NCBI GenBank assembly: GCA_021153325.1
Contig: JAGKTQ010000012.1
Coordinates: forward strand, 1 to 61,589
Length of the DNA: 61,589 nucleotides
Reading direction: 5' to 3'
Origin: Lachnospiraceae bacterium
Lineage (GTDB): Bacteria > Bacillota > Clostridia > Lachnospirales > Lachnospiraceae
The position numbers and the translations under genes were made by a program. Below the pieces are notes generated by a model. That model ran no database searches. It was not told the DNA's origin and saw only the letters and a program-made list of their open reading frames with translations. This document shows positions 53,065 through 60,721 of this stretch, one piece after another. Numbering within the stretch: the stretch's first letter is position 1; each line of letters begins with the position of its first letter.

Positions 53065-53994
53065 CTACGCAACGGATAATCTTCTATAACTGCTCTGAGT
53101 AACGTAGCCATTATAAATATCCGGCTTTTCCTCTTTTAGACGCTTCTGGTCTAAGGAATTTTTAAAAATCTGTTTCCAGACAATCTTACGGTCACCTACT
53201 GTACCGGCTTCTGCCTCCTTCAGATAGCTTTTTAACTGGTTAGCAGCTGCACTCTTTGCAGTCTCCAGCTCTTTTAACTGCTCCGAAAGTCTCTCATACT
53301 CTTCACAGATGGCAAGTGCTTCCTCCGGCAATTCAATGGTTTCACCATTGGAATTACTGAATTTACTGTTGAAATAATTTGTTGTAGCTTCTGAGCCATC
53401 CGGAACCGGTTCTACACCACCAAGCACATGTGTCTCCCAGAAATATTTTTCCATAGCAATAATCTTAGCAATCATCACTTCATCTCGCTCCACAACATGA
53501 TATACAAAATGATTACCACCAACCAAAGCTGCAATATAAGTTTTCTTCGCTCCTGTGACTGCCATGTAATGTTGCACCTGCAAAATATACCCGGCTGGAA
53601 CTTCCTCCTCCCACGTATCCATCTTGTACTGCGAGGCAGTCTTTGCTTCAAAGATTGCAAGCTCACCATTTTCATTGATAACACCGTCCAAATCAGCATA
53701 CATAAACGGATATTCAGAACTCTGTAAAAGCATATGTTTCTGTCTGACCTTGATACCTGTACGTTCTGTAAATTCCTTTCGTACAATCGGCTCTAAAAGT
53801 GTTCCAAAATGTGCATATTCGCTTTCTGTCTGCTCCGGCTCAACCTGACCTGTTTTTTCCAGCCAGAGTTGATGAACTGATTTAAAGGGATTGATACCAG
53901 CAATGATAGATACATCAGAGCCACCAATGCCACCCGTTCTGTACTTCAACCATTCTTCTCTTGTAAGATTATTTGTTTTTACAACTACCTGCAT
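53065..53994 (-). CDS. YqaJ-type viral recombinase (5'-3' exonuclease)
   Basis: A 309-residue lambda-exonuclease-like nuclease. 'WLKYRTGGIGGSDVSIIAG' and 'FGTLLEPIVRKEFTERTG' are the N-terminal YqaJ signature (Glu in the active site), and 'ADLDGVINENGELAIFEAKT' supplies the D-ExK catalytic core. A C-terminal coiled region ('EYERLSEQLKELETAKSAA') follows. The start at 53994 has GGAGG 9 bp upstream. That ribosome site lies only about 15 bp after the 3' end of the group II intron, so the intron sits between this gene and its upstream neighbour. It pairs with SSB and the Rad52-like protein. Confidence 0.9.
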   Translation of the reverse strand: MQVVVKTNNLTREEWLKYRTGGIGGSDVSIIAGINPFKSVHQLWLEKTGQVEPEQTESEYAHFGTLLEPIVRKEFTERTGIKVRQKHMLLQSSEYPFMYADLDGVINENGELAIFEAKTASQYKMDTWEEEVPAGYILQVQHYMAVTGAKKTYIAALVGGNHFVYHVVERDEVMIAKIIAMEKYFWETHVLGGVEPVPDGSEATTNYFNSKFSNSNGETIELPEEALAICEEYERLSEQLKELETAKSAAANQLKSYLKEAEAGTVGDRKIVWKQIFKNSLDQKRLKEEKPDIYNGYVTQSSYRRLSVA

Positions 53995-54012
53995 AAATCT
54001 GTACCTCCAATA

Positions 54013-55915
54013 ATAGGGTAGAGGGAAAATAAATATTTTCGCCCCTCCCATTGAACCGTACGTACGGGTCTCGTATACGGCTCTACAACTTATATTCCAA
54101 CTTTAACTAAGTAATAGGATAAGGGATTGAGCAGATTAGCTCCGTCTTTTATCCTATTTTCAAGTAAATCTTTACTGATAATGAAATTTACTACACTCAT
54201 TCCACATCTTCTGTACCACCCAAGTCTTGAGTTCGCAACTTTAAAAATTTCTTCCTGATTACATCCAGTCTTATTCTTCCAGTTTAGATAACTTAAATTT
54301 CTATAGATGGTTTTTGGCCTTTTCCATTGTTTCATTACAATCACTCGTATTTTGTGTCTCAGCCATTCCCCAAGTTCTTCCATAAACAGCTTCATCATTC
54401 CGATTCTGAAATAATTTATCCATCCCCACACAATCTCATTTACTCTTTTGATTGTGACCGCAAGTGGTCTTGCTACAGCTTTTCCTCTTTTCAGATATTC
54501 GCTTAGCTTCTTTTTCAGTTTCTTCTTCTTTTCATTGGTCGGTCTGACTTTCCATTCAGAGCCATTCTTTAGGAATGTGAATCCGAGATATTTACTCCTT
54601 GTCGGTCTTACCACTTTCGTTTTCGTAGCATTTACTTTCAAGAATAGCTTTCTTTCTAACCAGCTACAAATGGATTTCATCACTCGATTGGCTGCCATCT
54701 CACTTTTGGTGAATATCAGCACATCATCGGCGTACCTTGTGAAACGAAGTCCTCTTTGCTCCAGTTCTTTATCTAACTTATCAAGGTAGACATTAGAACA
54801 TACGACTGAAAGTGGTCCGCCCTGTGGCACACCCGTGATGGTTGCTTTTTCCAGTCCTTTTTCATTACTCCTGCTTTCAGATATTTCCGAATCAGATTTA
54901 ATGTGGTACTGTCGTTTACTTGTTCCCTTAGTATCTGGATTAATTTATCGTGATTTACTCTGTCAAAAAACTGTTCAATATCAATGTCTACTACCCATTC
55001 ATAGCCATCATTCAGATAGCAGAGTGCCTGTCTGATTGCATCATGACAGCTTCTCCCCGGTCTGAATCCATAGCTATAATCACTGAATATTTCTTCGTAT
55101 ATATCAGAGATTGGCTGTGCGATTGCCTGTTGGATAGTTCTATCCAATGCTGTAGGGATTCCCAACGGACGTTGTTTTCCATTGTCTTTCGGAATGTATA
55201 CTCTCCGTACTGGCTTCGGCATATAAGTTCTATTCCTAATGGATGTGACAATCGCATCCTTATTTTCCCTTATATAATCTCCCAGCTCCTCAACAGTAAC
55301 TCCGTCAACTCCACTTGCTCCTTTGTTGGCTACTACCTTTTTGTAGGCTCTGTTCAGATTTTCTTTTGATAAAATCACTTCGATTAATTCCATTGTTGTT
55401 ACTCCTCTGACTTATCCTAAGATTCATACATAACACCCCTCTAGATATAAACAGTATTCCTTGGTTACGTTCCTACTTTTCCTGTCCATCTGATTTCTGG
55501 CTCATGTATTATTTTAAACATAACGATTCGTACTATAAATCGTTTCAGTCCTTCAGCTTTTACACCTACTATGACATCATCTGACTCCCTCTCCAAACCT
55601 TTTTCGACCATACCTTTAAGAGATTTATCTCTTTGGTATGTGAGTAGGGTCTCCCGAGGTAAGACACTAATCTTTCCTCCCACAACCTCTTGATTTACAA
55701 CTTCGGTTTTACGTTTACCTTTTGGGCTTCGGTTTGTTTTGCAACCTTACCCACCTAATCGCCTTATCAAGTTTCTGTACGTAGGCTCAAGGATTTTGCT
55801 ACACCACTTCCTCCATCCATACCATTACTGATACCGACTTGTGGTTCACTACACTTGGCGGTAACTACCCGTGACTGGACTTGCACCAGTAAGATTAGTG
55901 CCATGCTCGGCACAC
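54013..55915 (-). mobile_element. Group II intron, probably class C, behind a terminator
   Basis: The minus strand opens with GTGTG at 55915, the consensus 5' intron end, followed by a structured leader ('TGGTGCAAGTCCAG' type). Near the 3' end, domain V lies at 54053-54083: GAGCCGTAT and ATACGGTTC-type arms around an ACGAGACCCGT centre. Domain VI follows with GGGAGGGG/CCCTCTACCC arms and a likely branch-point A about 7 nt before the end near 54013. Inside is a reverse transcriptase without an endonuclease domain. Insertion immediately after a terminator hairpin (55926-55948) is the habit of class IIC introns. The 3' end is placed to within a few bases only. Confidence 0.75.
54090..55393 (-). 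pseudogene. ltrA: Group II intron reverse transcriptase/maturase, frameshifted
   Basis: Read as two frames: residues from 55393 ('MELIEVILSKENLNRAYKKV', finger domain, 'RPLGIPTALDRTIQQAI', 'YGFRPGRSCHDAI') break near 54858-54862, and the frame continues as 'PQGGPLSVVCSNVYLDKLD', with the catalytic 'FTRYADDVLIF' and the X/maturase domain 'GWINYFRIGMMKLF'. The break lies in a run of five A (minus strand) after ATG AAA; one missing base restores a normal 'GxMKxGLEKATITGVPQGG' type junction. All key residues survive, so this is a young frameshift, a sequencing error, or slippage. No C-terminal HNH domain is present. 'ltrA' is used in the general sense. Confidence 0.85.
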
Positions 55916-55919
55916 AAAA

Positions 55920-55948
55920 ATAAGACAGGTGCCTTTACATGACACCTG
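55920..55948 (-). terminator. Rho-independent terminator of the DUF932 gene, used as intron insertion site
   Basis: CAGGTG (55926-55931) and CACCTG (55943-55948) form the stem core; the minus strand then reads TCTTATTTTT and the intron's GTGTG begins at once. Confidence 0.8.
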
Positions 55949-55989
55949 CCCATACCTCAATTATTCCTATTCAGTTACATCAACACTAA

Positions 55990-56922
55990 CTAAGCCACCA
56001 TAGCCATCTGATAAGCCTTGTCAATAAGCGGATTGCCATCTACTGTTCTTGCAAACAGGCTCTCCTTATAATTAGCACGCTCACGAAGAGGTTTTGCATG
56101 GGTAGCAAAATCTGAAATAGCATTAACAAATCTGTACGCATTATGACCTACATGCTGTAAATCAGGAGCATCAAAATATCTTGCTTTCGCATCCTCTCTC
56201 ATTTTCAGGATATTTTTCTTCTGCTGATATGTAGCACCTTCGTTAATGGGGAACAGCTCATCAAGGAACTCATACACCTTCTTATCAGAAATTTTGATTT
56301 GCTGCATTTTATCAATTTCCTTACCCAATTCTGACATATACTTATTTGCATATAACAAGGTATCTCTTGCTTCTGCCAGCTTATCATCAATATCTCCGGT
56401 ATGATTACAAGACCAGCTACGTTTTGCATTGGCAAGTGCCATGTTCAGCGTATTCTGACACACAACCCTGATTGGTGTCATAGCAACCTTAATAGAACCG
56501 GTTCCATCGTGGGAGTTCATAAATACGAGGTAAGGTGTAATTTCATCACCGCTGATAATATACTGGTGTGGAAGTCTCGCCAGCATCCAAGTTCTCCTGC
56601 CACCCTGCAAGGAACCGGCAGTTTCATATCTGACACCCTCGCCTAACAGAGCATCTGTGAAAGCAAAAGCTTCACTATTCTGTACTACTTTGTAACGGTC
56701 TGTAACAATACCAAGTACGCCATCATCACTATCACGAACATTAGCCTTAAAGCCTTCGATAGCTGTACCGTCTGCCGTTACAATATTCTTCTGAATTACA
56801 TTCCAATCCAAACCTGCAAGCTCCAAAGCTGATTTAGAATCCGGTGCCTCTGCTACAATCGTTCCTAACCCATGCCAAGGTTTCTCTCTTACACTAAACA
56901 TTGTTTCTACATTTGCTGCCAT
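55990..56922 (-). CDS. DUF932 (phage/plasmid-like) protein
   Basis: A 310-residue protein with the DUF932 start 'ETMFSVREKPWHGLGTIV' and the later 'FAFTDALLGEGVRYETAGSL', 'YLVFMNSHDGTGSIKVAMTP' and 'VVCQNTLNMALANA' motifs, all typical of the TIGR03299 type found in phages, plasmids and integrative elements. Its biochemical role is unknown; it often sits near SSB and recombination genes, as here. The start at 56922 has AAAGGAG upstream; the upstream in-frame Met at 56958 lies inside the 36-residue gene. It is followed by a terminator and the group II intron. Confidence 0.88.
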   Translation of the reverse strand: MAANVETMFSVREKPWHGLGTIVAEAPDSKSALELAGLDWNVIQKNIVTADGTAIEGFKANVRDSDDGVLGIVTDRYKVVQNSEAFAFTDALLGEGVRYETAGSLQGGRRTWMLARLPHQYIISGDEITPYLVFMNSHDGTGSIKVAMTPIRVVCQNTLNMALANAKRSWSCNHTGDIDDKLAEARDTLLYANKYMSELGKEIDKMQQIKISDKKVYEFLDELFPINEGATYQQKKNILKMREDAKARYFDAPDLQHVGHNAYRFVNAISDFATHAKPLRERANYKESLFARTVDGNPLIDKAYQMAMVA

Positions 56923-56938
56923 TTTAATAGTCTCCTTT

Positions 56939-57049
56939 TCAATCTTCATTTTCATCATTTTCTGTTTTCTGATTTTTTAATATCTCGCTTACAATAGCGA
57001 CCAAGACACTCAGAATGCTGTCCAATAATTTTTCCGTTCTCTTATCCAC
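56939..57049 (-). CDS. Predicted 36-residue peptide
   Basis: A GTG at 57049 lies 11 bp after GAGGAGG and opens 36 codons ending 16 bp before the DUF932 start. The product begins 'MDKRTEKLLDSILSVLVAIV' (first residue from GTG) and ends in an acidic Asn/Glu/Asp tail. The centre is an amphipathic to hydrophobic helix. The stop lies beside the DUF932 ribosome site, so translation of the two may be coupled. The gap 56923-57285 otherwise holds a terminator and no supported gene. Confidence 0.4.
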   Translation of the reverse strand: MDKRTEKLLDSILSVLVAIVSEILKNQKTENDENED

Positions 57050-57231
57050 TGGGTAACTTTCCTCCTCGCTGTTTTCAATTTTTCATCAGAACGTATCTTA
57101 GATAATTTCTTATTCCCATAAGACCCGCCTCCTTCCAAAATTCATATTTATGTCCTGTAACAAAGCATTCTTATATCTCTACAGTTATAATATATAATCC
57201 AAATTACCGACTTTTACATTTACAGAAATAA

Positions 57232-57258
57232 GGCAGTAGAGCTTTTCGCCCTACTGCC
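57232..57258 (-). terminator. Rho-independent terminator of the XRE regulator unit
   Basis: GGCAGTAG (57232-57239) and CTACTGCC (57251-57258) form a perfect 8-bp stem; the minus strand continues TTATTTCTG. Confidence 0.75.
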
Positions 57259-57285
57259 AATGCCTACGTTCTTTTTGGTATATTT

Positions 57286-57489
57286 CTATTGTGCTTCTAT
57301 TTCCATAATATCTCCCAATTCACAGTTAAGAGCATTACAGATACGCATAAGACAATCTAACGCTATCGGATAGCCTCGTTTCATACGCGATAACGATGAA
57401 CGTGACACTCCGGATTTCTCAACAAGGTCACTTTTGGTCATATTCAAATCAATCAGTTTCTTCCACAGCTTATTAAAATTATACTTCAT
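57286..57489 (-). CDS. XRE-family transcriptional regulator
   Basis: A 67-residue Cro/CI-type protein, essentially only the helix-turn-helix: 'DLNMTKSDLVEKSGVSRSSL' and 'SRMKRGYPIALDCLMRICNA', ending 'LGDIMEIEAQ'. It belongs to the compact YozG-like group of regulators. It follows the relaxase-like gene by 11 bp and ends at a terminator, so it is coexpressed with the ribbon-helix-helix and relaxase-like genes and may control them or the element's transfer. Confidence 0.9.
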   Translation of the reverse strand: MKYNFNKLWKKLIDLNMTKSDLVEKSGVSRSSLSRMKRGYPIALDCLMRICNALNCELGDIMEIEAQ

Positions 57490-57500
57490 AAGAGCCTCCC

Positions 57501-58019
57501 CTAAATATATTCATTCAAATTCTGATAGCGTTCATTATCATCCTGATTCATAAAGAAAACAGATTCTCCTGCCTCAAATATCCACTTCTGACCGGATAAA
57601 TTCTCAAGGGTTTTCTGTAACTGAAAATAAGTATGATTATTGTCATGGAATACGCTACCATTTTTATATGAAACTGCATTAAGTACAAATGTAGCTTCCA
57701 GCAGTCCTTCATTGTTGTAGTCCAACGCCGCGACCGTCTGATATTCGCTGGTTAGGAACTGTACCACTGTACTTACAAATTCCTGAGCCATCTGTATATT
57801 TGTTCCCGGTTCTAACACTAATTGAAAACAATGTACGGGTATCGCAAGACTTCCATATGCTCTTTGAACCATTTCAAAAGCTGATATGATTGCTCCGGCA
57901 TCATCCAGATAGCCACCCCATCTGCAAATCGTATCAGGTCTGTTCCATACGCTGTTAATCAAGTCTTTCATATAACCTTTTCTCTGTCGCTTATTACGAA
58001 TTACTCTAATTACTGCCAT
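57501..58019 (-). CDS. Relaxase-fold protein lacking the HUH histidines
   Basis: A 172-residue protein. Its order of motifs matches MobA/VirD2-type relaxases: 'MAVIRVIRNKRQRKGYMKDL' start, 'VHCFQLVLEPGTNIQMAQEF' (the 'HxxQSFxPGE..xxxAxE' segment), then 'FVLNAVSYKNGSVFHDNNHT' (the segment after the HUH motif). In active relaxases 'HxDxxHxHNHF' stands before this; here it reads 'LDYNNEGLLEATF', so in my alignment the three late His are Leu106, Glu108 and Thr110. It ends soon after the fold, without the usual long C-terminal region. It is probably not a nickase; it may bind oriT or act as a decoy. It follows the ribbon-helix-helix gene by 15 bp. Confidence 0.6.
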   Translation of the reverse strand: MAVIRVIRNKRQRKGYMKDLINSVWNRPDTICRWGGYLDDAGAIISAFEMVQRAYGSLAIPVHCFQLVLEPGTNIQMAQEFVSTVVQFLTSEYQTVAALDYNNEGLLEATFVLNAVSYKNGSVFHDNNHTYFQLQKTLENLSGQKWIFEAGESVFFMNQDDNERYQNLNEYI

Positions 58020-58034
58020 ATTTTACCGTTCCTC

Positions 58035-58307
58035 CTATCCTTTCAGCTTTATAATACTGTCTAAAGTTTTTGTAATTTGTCTGTACTGGTCTTGTTCCAC
58101 AGATTCTTTTATTGCTTCTAGCTGATTACACATTTGCACCAATAAGGCAGCTTCTGCCGGACGATTAGAGCCTTCCTCTAAATATTCCTGAAGGGCAAGC
58201 CGCATAATCTGAGATTTCTTCAAATTCTTTTTCTCTGCCACTTCTACAATCTGCTGATTCAAACTATCCTTGACTGTACAGGCTAATGTTTTACTATTTA
58301 CTTTCAC
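58035..58307 (-). CDS. Ribbon-helix-helix protein
   Basis: A GTG at 58307 lies behind AAGGAGG and gives 90 residues; the longer frame to 58454 runs through a terminator and has no ribosome site. The N-terminal 45 residues form a ribbon-helix-helix: 'VNSKTLACTVKDSLNQQIVE' then 'AEKKNLKKSQIMRLALQEYL'. The rest is helical with Gln/Glu. Such proteins often bind oriT and help a relaxase (MobC-like) or repress their own operon. It directly precedes the HUH-less relaxase-like gene and the XRE gene. Confidence 0.72.
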   Translation of the reverse strand: MKVNSKTLACTVKDSLNQQIVEVAEKKNLKKSQIMRLALQEYLEEGSNRPAEAALLVQMCNQLEAIKESVEQDQYRQITKTLDSIIKLKG

Positions 58308-58404
58308 TATAATGTTCGCCTCCTTGTTTCTAATTACAAGAATGTTAGTAAAATAAAACACAAATTCACCTATACAGAACATAATGACTCTGGACAAAAA
58401 AAGA

Positions 58405-58434
58405 AGAGGAATACCCTTTTCGAGACATTCCTCT
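58405..58434 (-). terminator. Rho-independent terminator of the surface-protein gene
   Basis: AGAGGAAT (58405-58412) and ATTCCTCT (58427-58434) pair; the minus strand continues TCTTTTTTTG. It closes the surface-protein transcript, including the cut-off anchor region. Confidence 0.85.
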
Positions 58435-58471
58435 GTATTATTCTGCACTTCCAATATGTAATTTTTTATTT

Positions 58472-58726
58472 CTATTCTGATGTCGTGGCAACACCTTTTT
58501 TGGCAGATGGCTTATAAATAAGCACTAGCAAGATTGCGGCAAGCAGAATCATTTTCACAATCTCGTACCAGTTAATAGGTTCATCTACATTTTCGGAATC
58601 TGTTGATACAGAAGCAGTACTAATCACATTGTCAGCTAAAGGCTCTTGTACCCTTGCCTGTGCTGTTTCTGCTGACGTTTGCTCTATCGTTACTTGCTCT
58701 GTTACCTTTTCATTACTAATTATAAT
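58472..58726 (-). pseudogene. C-terminal membrane anchor of the surface protein, severed by an in-frame stop
   Basis: Directly after the TAA at 58727-58729 the same frame stays open for 84 codons to TAG at 58472. It encodes a Thr/Glu/Ser-rich linker ('EKVTEQVTIEQTSAETAQAR'), then 'INWYEIVKMILLAAILLVLI', a membrane helix, and a basic tail 'YKPSAKKGVATTSE'. This is a normal C-terminal anchor. It has no start codon with a ribosome site of its own, so it is expressed only by read-through or not at all. The gap 58308-58471 holds the terminator and the leader of the next gene. Confidence 0.65.
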
Positions 58727-60580
58727 TTAGGGTTCACCGTCCACAATTTCATATGACACATCTACTCCATGTAAATCCAAAGTAAGATTATCCGGCAATT
58801 TTATATTATTCGATTCAGTTGAGCTACTCTCACTGGCACTTTCTGTCTTTTGTGACGTAGTTGCTGCTGTATTTTCAGTTTTGGCTCCGCTACCATTCCC
58901 TGTCACATTAGAACCCTGTGGTGTATTATACGTATAATAATTATTCGTTGTCGTTGTGGTGGTTGTTGCAGAAGATTTATCCTCATAAGTATCTGTATTA
59001 GATACGCTGGAATTATTCTCTGTAATTGTAGTAGTACTCTGGTCATAATTATTCGTCACATTTCCACCTGAGACAGTATCAGATGTATCATCAGTAGTGC
59101 TATCCTGTTGTCCTGAATCGGAACTACCATCGGAACCTTCATTTGTTCCTGTATCATCTCCTACATTATTGTCACCTTCTGTATTTTCATTACCTTCGGT
59201 GTTGTCATTTGTACTACTTCCATCCTCAGTAGCACCTGTATTACCCGAATCTTCAGTACCTTCATTGGTTATACCATCTTCTGTATCACCGCTATTCTCT
59301 GTTTCTGTATCGTCCGGCTCTCCTGTATCATCGCCCTCTGTATTTCCAGTATCCTCCGACTCACCCGTATTATCATCTCCTCCTGTTGGACCTTCATCTT
59401 CGGTATCACTTGGTTCTTCTGTATTTCCCGGCTCTTCTGTATCTCCTGGTTCTTCTGTATCCCCTGGTTCTTCTGTGCTTCCTGGTTCTTCTGTATCTCC
59501 CGATTCTTCTGTATCTCCTGTTCCATCATCAACACCAGTATCATCTCCGGTATTATCGCCATCTTCTGTACCATCTTCAGTATTTCCGGTATCACCTGAA
59601 CCGTCTTCTTCCCCACCAGTTTCTTCTTCCCCAAGAACCAGGCGAAGCAAGGATTGTGAATCAAATACATTGATAGTGAATATTCCTGCCTGTTCTGCTT
59701 CTTCCATAGTTGCAGGACCATCATATCTCCATTCTACCGGCACAACACCTTCAGCTTCATACAAAGACATAACCGATGTCAAATCATCATTTGCAAACCA
59801 TGTATAATTTACATCATTAGCAAAATCATTACCATAAGAAGCTGTATTATTATAAATCACACTTTGACTAATATTTAAATAATCCCTGTTGTATATTGCT
59901 CCACCAAGCATCCCAGCTTGATTTCCGGTTATTTTACAATTTTCAATCGTTAGGCTCTTTCCGTTATAAACAGCTCCACCCATCTCTTGAGCAGAACCAT
60001 TTATAAAACTACATCCATTCAAATAGGTTGTTCCATAGTTTTCAATATGACTACCCTTAACAGCGCTATTATTTTCAAAAACTGTTGCTGTTGCATTAAA
60101 CACTCCGCAATCGGTAACATAAACTGCACCGGAAGATTGCCCTACATTATTTTGAACAACTGAATTATTAAGGTTCAAGATACCATCGACATATATTAAA
60201 GGATTCATTCCAGCAACCTGAGAACCATTTCCATCCAAAGTAATATTACAAAGCGTAAGATTTGCTATTTGAGCAACCCAGAAATAAGCATCTGGATTCA
60301 TAGGCACAAGATAAATATGTTTACTTCCATCCTCACTTCCTAAAGTTATATTTGCTGAATCGATTACGATAAGTGAGTCGATACCAATGACTGCTCCATC
60401 CGTAGAATTATTTATAGCCTCCTGCAAATCAGCAAGCGTGCTAACTATGGTAGACGGATTCGTCAAATCTGGTGTTGGTTCTGTAGATGCTAATACTGTC
60501 AACTCCAAAGTTTGCACTACCAACAGAGACACAATCAACATAACCAGCGTAATAGTCTTTTTTATCTTTCTTTGCTTCAT
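58727..60580 (-). CDS. Secreted beta-helix surface protein with acidic repeat region
   Basis: A 617-residue protein. The start at 60580 has AGAGG 8-9 bp upstream. Residues 1-31 are a signal peptide ('KQRKIKKTITLVMLIVSLLV', cleavage near 'TVLA-STE'). Residues about 60-265 contain short beta-helix turns ('GGAVYNGKSLTIENCKITGN', 'GGAIYNRDYLNISQSVIYNN') like pectate-lyase-fold or PMP-type adhesins. Residues about 315-510 are a very acidic Gly/Asp/Thr/Glu-Pro repeat stalk, partly built from an 18-bp tandem repeat, and 510-590 are Thr/Ser/Asn rich. No LPxTG or anchor remains before the stop; the anchor lies behind the stop in the same frame. It may thus be released from the cell. A large hairpin covers its ribosome site. 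Confidence 0.8.
   Translation of the reverse strand: MKQRKIKKTITLVMLIVSLLVVQTLELTVLASTEPTPDLTNPSTIVSTLADLQEAINNSTDGAVIGIDSLIVIDSANITLGSEDGSKHIYLVPMNPDAYFWVAQIANLTLCNITLDGNGSQVAGMNPLIYVDGILNLNNSVVQNNVGQSSGAVYVTDCGVFNATATVFENNSAVKGSHIENYGTTYLNGCSFINGSAQEMGGAVYNGKSLTIENCKITGNQAGMLGGAIYNRDYLNISQSVIYNNTASYGNDFANDVNYTWFANDDLTSVMSLYEAEGVVPVEWRYDGPATMEEAEQAGIFTINVFDSQSLLRLVLGEEETGGEEDGSGDTGNTEDGTEDGDNTGDDTGVDDGTGDTEESGDTEEPGSTEEPGDTEEPGDTEEPGNTEEPSDTEDEGPTGGDDNTGESEDTGNTEGDDTGEPDDTETENSGDTEDGITNEGTEDSGNTGATEDGSSTNDNTEGNENTEGDNNVGDDTGTNEGSDGSSDSGQQDSTTDDTSDTVSGGNVTNNYDQSTTTITENNSSVSNTDTYEDKSSATTTTTTTNNYYTYNTPQGSNVTGNGSGAKTENTAATTSQKTESASESSSTESNNIKLPDNLTLDLHGVDVSYEIVDGEP
59412..59519. repeat. 18-bp tandem repeat, six copies, in the surface-protein stalk
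   Basis: The unit GGTTCTTCTGTATCTCCT (plus strand) occurs six times in a row with 1-4 changes per copy. On the coding strand it gives six residues per unit of the 'GDTEEP' type. Multiples of three keep the frame, so copy number can vary freely. Confidence 0.85.
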
Positions 60581-60592
60581 TAAAATTACCTC

Positions 60593-60638
60593 TTTCTGTA
60601 GAACTGTACGCAGGCGTACAATTATTATTCTACAGAAA
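60593..60638 (-). promoter_or_regulatory. Nested hairpin overlapping the ribosome site of the surface-protein gene
   Basis: TTTCTGTAG (60593-60601) and CTACAGAAA (60630-60638) form the outer stem; TGTACGC (60605-60611) and GCGTACA (60614-60620) form the inner one. In the mRNA the 3' arm runs into the AAAGAGG ribosome site (60589-60595), about 9 bp before the ATG. A possible promoter (TTAAAA, 17 bp, TAGAAT) lies at the 5' edge. It could control translation or bind a regulator as DNA. Confidence 0.6.
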
Positions 60639-60721
60639 GGCAAAAAATATTTTAACGTAGCTGGAACACAAAAGAAATTGAAATTACAACTTTTTTAGCA
60701 GGCTTACTATTATACTTCAAT

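Noticed and set aside
55465..55683. 72-codon minus-strand frame upstream of the intron reverse transcriptase
   Set aside because: It lies in the structured RNA part of the group II intron (before domain IV); coding is unlikely.
57075..57119. 14-codon frame behind a GGAGGCGGG site, upstream of the 36-residue peptide
   Set aside because: It could be a leader peptide but is too short to support from sequence alone.
58307..58454. Upstream extension of the ribbon-helix-helix gene to 58454
   Set aside because: The extension crosses a terminator and has no ribosome site, while AAGGAGG stands before the GTG at 58307.
59097..59807. 236-codon plus-strand frame opposite the surface-protein stalk
   Set aside because: It is the antisense of the acidic repeat region; the Ser/Pro/Val low-complexity product is a mirror artefact.
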